Shown: positions 24,161 through 29,713 of the stretch, one piece after another | Layout: each line of letters starts with the position of its first letter | Position numbering within the stretch: position 1 is the stretch's first letter | From: Bacteroidota bacterium | GTDB lineage: Bacteria; Bacteroidota; Bacteroidia; Chitinophagales; Chitinophagaceae | Direction of reading: 5' to 3' | Length of the DNA stretch: 34,697 bases | Assembly (NCBI GenBank): GCA_023415275.1 | Contig: JAEZLJ010000025.1 | Coordinates: 1 to 34,697, forward strand | Made by a program: the position numbers and the translations under genes | The notes under the pieces: model-generated | The model's database searches: none | What the model was told of the DNA's origin: nothing | Seen by the model: the letters and a program-made list of their open reading frames with translations, nothing else

Positions 24161-24541
24161 TTATTTCTTAGGTGCTTTCTTCTTACCAGCAACCGTCTTA
24201 CGCTTTCCTTTACGTGTACGGCTATTGGTTTTAGTACGCTGACCTCTTACCGGCAAACCTTTACGATGGCGAAGACCACGGTAGCAAGCAATATCAAGCA
24301 AACGCTTAATGCTCATTTGCACTTCTGAACGCAATTGTCCTTCTACCTTGAACTCTTCAGTAATGGTAGTACGGATGTTGTTCAGATCTTCATCATTCCA
24401 CTCATTTACTTTCTTGCTACGGTCAATACCATGTTTGTCAAGTATGTAACGGGCAGTGGCGGGTCCTATTCCGAAGATATAGGTCAGGCCTATTTCGCCT
24501 CTTTTGTTTTTGGGTAAGTCAACGCCGGCAATACGAGCCAT
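24161..24541 (-). CDS. rpsM: 30S ribosomal protein S13
   Basis: Small-subunit head protein that contacts the P-site tRNA and the large subunit. The 126 residues match S13 throughout: MARIAGVDLPKNKRGEIGLTYIFGIG (helix-two-turn-helix region), ISRKRL-type MSIKRLLDIACYRGLRHRKGLPVRGQRTKTNSRTRKG, and a Lys-rich C-terminal tail (KRKTVAGKKKAPKK). It follows rpmJ in the same order as in most Bacteroidota. The ATG at 24541 gives the invariant MARIAGVD start. Confidence 0.99.
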   Translation of the reverse strand: MARIAGVDLPKNKRGEIGLTYIFGIGPATARYILDKHGIDRSKKVNEWNDEDLNNIRTTITEEFKVEGQLRSEVQMSIKRLLDIACYRGLRHRKGLPVRGQRTKTNSRTRKGKRKTVAGKKKAPKK

Positions 24542-24553
24542 AGTTATTTGTGA

Positions 24554-24596
24554 TTTTTAATTTTCAATTTTCAATTCAAATTGTCAACTGGAAAAT
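24554..24596. repeat. Heptad-period A/T-rich repeat in the rpmJ-rpsM spacer
   Basis: The plus strand has TTTTTAA (24554-24560), TTTTCAA (24561-24567) and TTTTCAA (24568-24574) in tandem. A weaker inverted arm follows, in which ATTG and GAAAAT (24580-24596) can pair back with CAAT and ATTTTC. The 7-nt period is the same as in the two other spacers, but the heptamer word differs. Confidence 0.6.
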
Positions 24597-24612
24597 GCCA
24601 GCCTCCAATTAC

Positions 24613-24729
24613 TTATCCTTGTCTTTGCTTAAAGCGGGGATTCTTTTTGTTGATCACATAAAGTCTTCCCTTGCGACGTACAATCTTGCAGTCGGCGCTT
24701 CTTTTTTTGATGGATGCTCTAACTCTCAT
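24613..24729 (-). CDS. rpmJ: 50S ribosomal protein L36 (zinc-free form)
   Basis: A 38-residue protein translated by hand from the minus strand: it begins MRVRASIKKRSADCKIVRR, continues KGRLYVINKKNPRFKQRQG, and ends at TAA. Length and sequence are typical of L36. Of the zinc ligands in the C+ form (three Cys and one His), only Cys14 remains. The first position is Ser11, and the later Cys and His are replaced in NKKNPRFK. This is therefore the zinc-independent type, expected to work without metal. It lies 22 bp after infA and about 70 bp before rpsM, the standard order. Confidence 0.95.
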   Translation of the reverse strand: MRVRASIKKRSADCKIVRRKGRLYVINKKNPRFKQRQG

Positions 24730-24751
24730 TGTTAGGTTATTAATCGTTTAT

Positions 24752-24970
24752 TTATTTATAACGGAAAATGATCCTGCCCCTTGACAGGTCATAAGGGCTC
24801 ATTTCCACGCCAACTTTATCTCCTGGCAAAATCCGTATGTAGTGCATTCTCATTTTGCCTGAGATCGTAGCCAGTATTTCGTGTCCGTTTTCAAGCTTTA
24901 CCCTGAACATAGCATTAGATAAAGCTTCGATAATAGTTCCGTCCTGTTTAATTAATGGCTGTTTCGACAT
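24752..24970 (-). CDS. infA: Translation initiation factor IF-1
   Basis: Binds the 30S A site during initiation. The 72-residue length and OB-fold sequence (IIEALSNAMFRVKLENGHEILATISGKMRMHYIRILPGDKVGVEMSPYDLSRGRIIFRYK) are diagnostic. This is the first gene of the operon as seen here: a TAnnTTTG promoter lies 16 bp upstream and a terminator for the preceding gene lies just beyond that. In many Bacteroidota, secY and map precede infA; here they do not, so the operon is split at this point. Confidence 0.98.
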   Translation of the reverse strand: MSKQPLIKQDGTIIEALSNAMFRVKLENGHEILATISGKMRMHYIRILPGDKVGVEMSPYDLSRGRIIFRYK

Positions 24971-24986
24971 ACAGATTTTGGGAGCG

Positions 24987-24994
24987 CAAAGATA
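24987..24994 (-). promoter_or_regulatory. -7 box of the infA-rplQ operon
   Basis: The minus strand reads TATCTTTG, a full TAnnTTTG match, 16 bp before the infA ATG. A TTTG further upstream comes from the T-run of the preceding terminator but is about 22 bp away, slightly longer than usual for a -33 element. Confidence 0.6.
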
Positions 24995-25015
24995 TAGGTA
25001 TTTCCCCCATTAAAT

Positions 25016-25042
25016 GCAAAAAGAGCCGTTTTTTACAGCTCT
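25016..25042 (-). terminator. Terminator upstream of infA, for the 25075-25482 gene
   Basis: On the minus strand AGAGCTGT (25042-25035) pairs with ACGGCTCT (25029-25022), 8 bp with one wobble and a 5-nt loop. Five T residues follow. Confidence 0.75.
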
Positions 25043-25074
25043 AATGCCTGATTTTTCCAAAAAATTAAGAAGTT

Positions 25075-25482
25075 TTAATCTATTTGAGCCCTTTCCAAGG
25101 GCACTTTGGTCATGGCAAGGTAGTGATTTTGCAATTCGTGCAGGTATATAGGATGATTAAAATGACGGTGATCCTCACGGTACCATACATCCATATTGGT
25201 ATAATTTCCGGGGTCATGCACTAATATGCGAAATGGCCCTCTTTTATATTTTACTCCTTCTCCATTCTCTTCCTTTTCAAATCCCAGCGTATTGATCAAA
25301 TGAGCTTCGGTTAATGGCACCGGCACTATCTCTTCCGGCGGATACCAGAACTCCTGCACGCCATTATCAATACAGGCCAAATTGTCCATACGGTTAGTAT
25401 CTACCACAGTACCCAATCTTTCGTCACCTTCATGAAGTACATGAACTATGTCCCCTGCTTTTAACTCTGAAACTTTTACCAT
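25075..25482 (-). CDS. Small conserved protein of unknown function
   Basis: A 135-residue soluble protein. The N-terminus (MVKVSELKAGDIVHVLHEGDERLGTVVDTNRMDNLACIDNGVQEFWYPPEEIVPVPL) looks like a small beta-barrel: a KAGD turn, then a G-x-V strand. The C-terminus (HPIYLHELQNHYLAMTKVPLE) resembles a short LHELQN-Y-x-A-L-T helix motif that I associate with uncharacterised Bacteroidota and phage proteins. No catalytic pattern or membrane segment is visible. It has its own terminator and a long gene-free upstream region. It could bind nucleic acid or a ribosomal partner given its position, but that is only a guess. Confidence 0.75.
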   Translation of the reverse strand: MVKVSELKAGDIVHVLHEGDERLGTVVDTNRMDNLACIDNGVQEFWYPPEEIVPVPLTEAHLINTLGFEKEENGEGVKYKRGPFRILVHDPGNYTNMDVWYREDHRHFNHPIYLHELQNHYLAMTKVPLERAQID

Positions 25483-25719
25483 AACTGAATAATTTAGTTT
25501 TAAATATAAAAAATACTGAGGAAAGAACTTCCAGGCTATTTCAAAAAATTAGGGTTGGATGGGTATAAAATTGTCTTGATTATTGAATTCTCCCCCCACA
25601 GCCCCTTTTACACAGTTTCCTGGTTTATATTAAAGTGATATCAACCACACCTATAACTAAGAGGCAACAATTATTTCGTTAGAAGTTTGAGACCTTACAC
25701 ATTACACTAATAAATTATG

Positions 25720-25736
25720 TAATAAGTATCTTATTA
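25720..25736. promoter_or_regulatory. 17-bp perfect dyad, possible operator
   Basis: TAATAAG, a TAT centre, then CTTATTA form a perfect 7-bp inverted repeat. It lies ~240 bp upstream of the 25482 start codon. The AT-rich composition means it could also be chance. Confidence 0.3.
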
Positions 25737-25919
25737 ATGCTTTTTGATACTCAATGTACAAAGGCACATCAATCCCAGCTACCCCTTGTAAAAACCTGGA
25801 AATAAAAGAATTATTGTAAATCCAAATCTGTATCTATGTATCAGGCTGTAAAGCCAAAACCGTATCCAAACCCCAAACTGTAAAGTTTTTTCAGTACAAG
25901 ACAAGCCTACTAAAAGGCA

Positions 25920-25974
25920 GGATATTCCACAGATATTCCATAGATATCCCATAGATATTCCATAGATATTCCAA
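25920..25974. repeat. Five tandem 11-bp repeats (AGATATTCCAT)
   Basis: Units at 25920-25930, 25931-25941, 25942-25952, 25953-25963 and 25964-25974 match AGATATTCCAT with 0 to 2 differences each. The middle unit has a CCC in place of TCC. There are no spacers, so this is not a CRISPR array. Confidence 0.9.
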
Positions 25975-26077
25975 CCATATAAGAGCTGGGATATCCTTGG
26001 TACATGCATGGTTTATATAGGGAATGTCTATGAATTAAGATGCCCTTTGGCGGGTAAAAGCAAGTAGTTTGAACCAG

Positions 26078-26125
26078 CAAAAAGGGGAAACGCCATCCAT
26101 TCAAAGATTGCCTTTCCCCTTTTTA
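26078..26125. terminator. Terminator downstream of the hmgA-like gene
   Basis: The arms 26079-26090 (AAAAAGGGGAAA) and 26113-26124 (TTTCCCCTTTTT) form a perfect 12-bp stem with a 22-nt loop. It lies 19 bp after the stop codon on the minus strand. Confidence 0.7.
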
Positions 26126-26143
26126 GCAGACTTCCCGGCCAGG

Positions 26144-27301
26144 TTATTCAGCCCAGCTCATCACATAATCATTATTTTCAATATCCAATGCTTGTTTCGT
26201 GAGCATCAATGGATGGAAGGTATCCACCATTACGGCTAGTTCTTTGGTTTCCCTGGCGCCTATACTTTTCTCCACAGCCCCTGGATGTGGCCCGTGGGGA
26301 ATACCTGCAGGGTGCAGGGTGATCATGCCCCTGGTTACGTTTTTCCTACTCATAAAGTCACCATCTACATAATAAAGTACCTCATCGCTGTCGATATTGC
26401 TGTGATTATAAGGAGCTGGAATGGCCTGGGGATGATAATCAAACAGCCGTGGACAGAATGAACAAACTACAAAATTATTGGCCTCAAAGGTCTGGTGAAC
26501 AGGTGGCGGCTGGTGCACCCTGCCGGTAATGGGCTCAAAATCATGAATTGAAAAAGCAAAGGGATAACAACATCCATCCCATCCTACCACATCGAATGGG
26601 TGACCGGCATAGTGAATATTATACTGGATTCCCTTTTTGCGGGTACGTACCAGGAAGTCTCCTCTTTCATCATGAGTCAGGAGGTTTTGAGGCACGCGGA
26701 TGTCTCTTTCACAGTACGGAGCGTGCTCCAGCAACTGGCCATTCCTGCTTACATATTTTTTAGGAAAGCGAATGGGGCTGAATGACTCCACTATGAACAG
26801 GCGGTTGTCCTCATTATCAAAGTTGATAGTATAAATAGTGCCCCTGGGAATTACAAGGTAGTCGCCATAGCCAAAGCTTAATTCGCCATACATGGTTTTT
26901 AACACTCCACTCCCTTCATGCACGAAGATCATTTCATCTGCATCAGCATTTTTATAAAAATAGTCCTGCATGCTTTGTTGAGGAGCCGCTAACACAATAT
27001 GTACATCATTATTAACCAATACGGGTTTACGGCTTTCCAGGAAATCCTTTTCTGGTTTGATATTGAATCCCTCAAAGCTGCGGTGGCTTAGCATTTTTTC
27101 TTCGGCCACCTGGGGTGCCACGCTTATAGGCTTTTCTGTTTTTATGATCTGCGTGGGAGGATACAAATGGTACAACAGCGAATAATCATTGGAAAAGCCT
27201 TCAGTAGAAAATAATTGTTCTGAATACAGGGAGCCATCAGGTTTGCGAAATTGTGTGTGACGTTTATGAGGAATCTCTCCTGATTTATGATAGTATGGCA
27301 T
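26144..27301 (-). CDS. hmgA: Homogentisate 1,2-dioxygenase-like iron enzyme
   Basis: Predicted to open the aromatic ring of homogentisate in tyrosine/phenylalanine breakdown, giving maleylacetoacetate, with Fe(II). The 385-residue protein is a two-domain cupin. MPYYHKSGEIPHKRHTQFRKPDG matches the family start, which is why ATG 27301 is used rather than an open upstream frame. GYGDYLVIPRGTIYTINFD is the first cupin core. GRVHQPPPVHQTFEANNFVVCSF, YNHSNIDSDEVLYYVDGDF and IPHGPHPGAVEKSIG form the metal region. His300 and His336 have the same 36-residue spacing as the iron ligands His335 and His371 of the human enzyme. The acidic-ligand position is Asp306 followed by Glu307. No 4-hydroxyphenylpyruvate dioxygenase or fumarylacetoacetase gene is adjacent. 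Confidence 0.85.
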   Translation of the reverse strand: MPYYHKSGEIPHKRHTQFRKPDGSLYSEQLFSTEGFSNDYSLLYHLYPPTQIIKTEKPISVAPQVAEEKMLSHRSFEGFNIKPEKDFLESRKPVLVNNDVHIVLAAPQQSMQDYFYKNADADEMIFVHEGSGVLKTMYGELSFGYGDYLVIPRGTIYTINFDNEDNRLFIVESFSPIRFPKKYVSRNGQLLEHAPYCERDIRVPQNLLTHDERGDFLVRTRKKGIQYNIHYAGHPFDVVGWDGCCYPFAFSIHDFEPITGRVHQPPPVHQTFEANNFVVCSFCPRLFDYHPQAIPAPYNHSNIDSDEVLYYVDGDFMSRKNVTRGMITLHPAGIPHGPHPGAVEKSIGARETKELAVMVDTFHPLMLTKQALDIENNDYVMSWAE

Positions 27302-27329
27302 AGTTTGAATTAGTGTTTTATTTATAAGT

Positions 27330-27362
27330 GCCGGGTAACCTATTAAAATGAAAAGTCCCGGC
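27330..27362. other. Inverted repeat in the leader of the hmgA-like gene
   Basis: GCCGGG (27330-27335) pairs with CCCGGC (27357-27362) across a 21-nt loop, about 30 bp upstream of the ATG. It could be a leader hairpin or an operator. No known binding-site consensus is recognised. Confidence 0.3.
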
Positions 27363-27466
27363 TTACAAAGATCATTGTACATTACTGTGCGTCGACAGAA
27401 AGATCAAGCGTCGTGAGTAGAAAAATGTATTTCCAGCTTCGCTTATCTATCCAGTAGGTAAAGTTT

Positions 27467-27706
27467 CTATAAAACAGCATAATAGGCAACCGCAGGAACT
27501 AATATAGATATTTTAAAAGATTTCACAAGCACAGGGTAAAGACAGCTCTGCTGGATGATTAAGCATACTGCTTTTAGTATAAATGATAATAGTATTGTGG
27601 TGAAAACAGATAAATAAATTAGAAGGACAACCTTATTATTCAGATCGTCAATAAAAGGAGTATTATGTAAAGCTGGACTACCCTGAAAGGCATCGTTATT
27701 GAACAT
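27467..27706 (-). CDS. Possible small membrane protein, unrecognised
   Basis: A 79-residue frame with ATG at 27706, 25 bp after the stop of the phosphoribosyltransferase gene and on the same strand. It encodes one convincing hydrophobic helix (VVLLIYLSVFTTILLSFILKAVCLII) and a weaker one at the C-terminus (ILVPAVAYYAVL). I recognise no family. Position and membrane pattern favour a gene, while AT-rich DNA readily gives hydrophobic chance ORFs. If it is not real, 27302-27730 is a 429-bp spacer with nothing else apart from the leader inverted repeat of the hmgA-like gene. Confidence 0.3.
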   Translation of the reverse strand: MFNNDAFQGSPALHNTPFIDDLNNKVVLLIYLSVFTTILLSFILKAVCLIIQQSCLYPVLVKSFKISILVPAVAYYAVL

Positions 27707-27730
27707 GAGCAGTAAGAAAGCCCTTACAGG

Positions 27731-28363
27731 TCAACCCGCTTTTTTTACCAATTGAAGCCTGTTGAGGTACTCTATTACATCATTATCCGACACTTCGGAA
27801 AAATCACTATAAAACATTCCCACACTTCTGAAAGATTCGGGGCATAATAAAACAATAAGCTCATCCACGTGTGGCTGTAGCTTTTCGATAGCAGATTGAG
27901 AAGCTACGGGAACAGCTAATACCAATTTATAGGGATGAGCTTTTCTTAACACCTGGATAGTGCCCAATAGTGTGTTACCTGTGGCTACCCCATCATCTAC
28001 TACAATCACTGTTTTACCGGAAAGATCTTCAGGTTCTTTATTACCCAGGAATTTTTCCTGCATTTCTTTCAGCCTTTCCCTGATGTTCATTACTTCACTT
28101 TCGATATAGTATTGGGTAACATTTTCGTGCGGTAATACAAAGCTATCCTTCAAACCCACGGCACCAATAGCGTATTCTTTATTATTGGGGTGTCCTAATT
28201 TTTTGACCATTATCACTTCAAGAGGAATATTCAATTCCTTAGCTATTTCATAAGCCACAGGTACACCACCACGGGGAACAGCCAGTAGCACACCCGGTAT
28301 GTTTTTGTATTTGCGCAATCTTGTAGCCAGCATTCTACCAGCTTCACTTCTGTTTATAAACAT
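27731..28363 (-). CDS. Type I phosphoribosyltransferase-family protein
   Basis: A 210-residue protein with the PRTase fold. The PRPP-binding loop VIVVDDGVATGNTL is at residues 119-132, with the two acidic residues Asp123 and Asp124. PRGGVPVAYEIA is the N-terminal hood-side motif, and VIMVKKLGHPNNKEYAIGAV carries the conserved Lys-Leu-Gly-x-P region of this subfamily. This subgroup is not a classical purine or pyrimidine salvage enzyme and its substrate is unknown. It starts 9 bp after the stop of the upstream alpha/beta hydrolase, so the two are very likely one transcript. In some bacteria these two domains are found side by side or fused, which suggests a shared, still undefined role. Confidence 0.9.
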   Translation of the reverse strand: MFINRSEAGRMLATRLRKYKNIPGVLLAVPRGGVPVAYEIAKELNIPLEVIMVKKLGHPNNKEYAIGAVGLKDSFVLPHENVTQYYIESEVMNIRERLKEMQEKFLGNKEPEDLSGKTVIVVDDGVATGNTLLGTIQVLRKAHPYKLVLAVPVASQSAIEKLQPHVDELIVLLCPESFRSVGMFYSDFSEVSDNDVIEYLNRLQLVKKAG

Positions 28364-28372
28364 GATCAGGTT

Positions 28373-29032
28373 TTATACATTTAACAATGGTATTGGCTGC
28401 AAGTGTTTTTCAAACCAGTTACCCGCTAAAACACATACCTGTTCCATGGTTCCTTTTTCTTCAAATAAATGGGATGCACCTGCTACCAATTCTAAATTCT
28501 TTTCACAGGGCAATGCTTTATACGCTTTTTGATTAAGCTGTAAAACCTGGGTATCCAGGCTGCCAACAATGAATAAGGTAACAGCCCTCACACCTGGAAG
28601 GGCAGACAAGGCAAGATCTGGCCTGCCCCCCCTGCTCACTATGGCAAGGACATGGGGCAACCTGGATGCAGCCACCAGGGCAGCCGCTGCACCAGTACTG
28701 GCACCAAAAAACCCAATTTGCAGGTTCTTACCCCAGTTCTGCCCTTCCACCCATAATGTGGTTTCTTTTAGCCTGTGTGCCAGTAATTCTATATTAAAGC
28801 GCGCGGAATAGTCATTATCTTCTGTATAAGTTAACAGGTCAAATAAGAGGGTGCCTAAACCTAAACTATTCAGGTAAGAGGCTACCATTTGATTTCTGGG
28901 GCTTAACCTGGTGCTACCACTGCCGTGAACAAAAATCACCAAAGCATGAGCATGCTCCGGAACTACCAGGTCTCCTTTTAAAACCACTTCTGACAGTGGA
29001 ATATCAATGGTAATTTTCTCCTTCATATACAT
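28373..29032 (-). CDS. Dienelactone-hydrolase-like alpha/beta hydrolase
   Basis: A 219-residue cytoplasmic alpha/beta hydrolase without a signal peptide. The likely triad is Ser112 in FFGASTGAAAAL, Asp160 in IVGSLDTQVL and His188 in AGASHLFEEKG. VIFVHGSGSTRLSPRNQMVA is the oxyanion-loop segment. The strand order and length fit the dienelactone hydrolase/BAAT C-terminal group. ATG 29032 is used; ATG 29026 is possible, and a TTG at 29056 is unlikely. It is the first gene of a pair with the phosphoribosyltransferase and has a possible promoter at 29072-29102. The substrate is unknown. Confidence 0.87.
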   Translation of the reverse strand: MYMKEKITIDIPLSEVVLKGDLVVPEHAHALVIFVHGSGSTRLSPRNQMVASYLNSLGLGTLLFDLLTYTEDNDYSARFNIELLAHRLKETTLWVEGQNWGKNLQIGFFGASTGAAAALVAASRLPHVLAIVSRGGRPDLALSALPGVRAVTLFIVGSLDTQVLQLNQKAYKALPCEKNLELVAGASHLFEEKGTMEQVCVLAGNWFEKHLQPIPLLNV

Positions 29033-29461
29033 ACCGTTAATGGGTGGAAAAGCCAAATGGCTTTACTTATGTAAACCTATCTCAATGCAGTACCTGCAGC
29101 AATGACGGCCATCATTGCAATCTTTGACAGTCCTCATTGCCTGGTAGCATTTCCTCTATTGCCCAAAGGAAACGGCTGCACCTGCATTTGTATTTTTTAA
29201 AACAGGTTAAAATGGTTATGGATGAGAATCAAAAAGCAGAGTACCCAGATCACCAATTATCTCCTGGTAAAAAGACCTAATCTTCCTGGGGTGTTACTTT
29301 TCAACAGTAAGCTAATAGGAACCACTATCCCTGATCTAATAGCAGCACCCAAATGCTCATTGTCATGAAAGGCATGAGCTTTGATGAATTTTTATTGATC
29401 AAACCACAGGTATTGGGCTGGCATATGGGCCCTGGTGAGGCATTTTGAAAAAATTACTATC
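29033..29461. other. 429-bp spacer, no convincing gene
   Basis: This stretch holds the promoter and a small leader hairpin (AAAGCC at 29049-29054 with GGCTTT at 29059-29064) of the hydrolase gene. Beyond these only short plus-strand frames are present, for example 29353-29448 (31 codons, starting MLIVMKGMSFDEF). I cannot link any of them to a family. Confidence 0.5.
29072..29102 (-). promoter_or_regulatory. Possible promoter of the hydrolase-phosphoribosyltransferase operon
   Basis: The minus strand has TTG (29102-29100), then 20 bp, then TAGGTTTA (29079-29072). This matches TAnnTTTG except for the last base. The spacing is close to that known for Bacteroidota sigma-ABfr promoters. Confidence 0.4.
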
Positions 29462-29677
29462 ATGAGCAAGAATTTTAAAGTAGGAGATCATGTAACCTGG
29501 AACTCTGAAGCAGGACATGTTTCAGGCAGGATCGTTAAGATCCATTATTCTGATTTTAATTATAAAGGCTATACGCATCATGCTTCTAAAGAGTCGCCAC
29601 AGTACGAGATCAAGAGTGATAAAACAGATCATATAGCAGCACATAAAGGCAGTGCGCTTACCAAATTGAAAAAGTAA
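29462..29677 (+). CDS. Small HVA1/Tudor-like (DUF2945-type) protein
   Basis: A 71-residue soluble protein. The sequence MSKNFKVGDHVTWNSEAGHVSGRIVKIH, followed by the ending YEIKSDKTDHIAAHKGSALTKLKK, matches the small family named hypervirulence-associated protein TUDOR domain. This is a compact beta-barrel with V-G-D-x-V-x-W-N at the start and a conserved HKG-x-A-L near the end. ATG 29462 is chosen because it begins right at the domain; the frame opens 27 bp earlier at 29435. The biochemical role is not established. It converges on the alkaline-phosphatase-like gene with a 36-bp gap. Confidence 0.85.
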   Translation: MSKNFKVGDHVTWNSEAGHVSGRIVKIHYSDFNYKGYTHHASKESPQYEIKSDKTDHIAAHKGSALTKLKK

Positions 29678-29713
29678 CCTTTGACAATATTGCCATCATC
29701 AATAGTTGCATGA

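Larger units (their letters stand above)
25483..26143. other. Gene-free 661-bp stretch with repeats and dyads
   Basis: No ORF here looks real. Two short minus-strand frames (25779-26009 and 25910-26104) consist largely of the translated 11-bp repeat. The stretch contains a 17-bp dyad at 25720-25736, a small GGCT/AGCC hairpin near 25844-25855, five 11-bp tandem units at 25920-25974, and the hmgA terminator near 26079-26124. It is upstream of the 25075-25482 gene and downstream of the hmgA-like gene. No clear TAnnTTTG box was found. Confidence 0.6.

Noticed and set aside
25920..25974. CRISPR-like repeat array
   Set aside because: Units are 11 bp with no spacers and no cas genes are nearby.
25779..26104. 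Two minus-strand ORFs of 76 and 64 codons with repeated Tyr/Gly/Ile words
   Set aside because: Their repeated peptide comes from translating the 11-bp tandem repeat in shifting frames, and the remaining sequence has no family likeness.
29353..29448. 31-codon plus-strand ORF upstream of the Tudor-like gene
   Set aside because: Too short and without recognisable features to be supported as a gene; mentioned only in the spacer entry.
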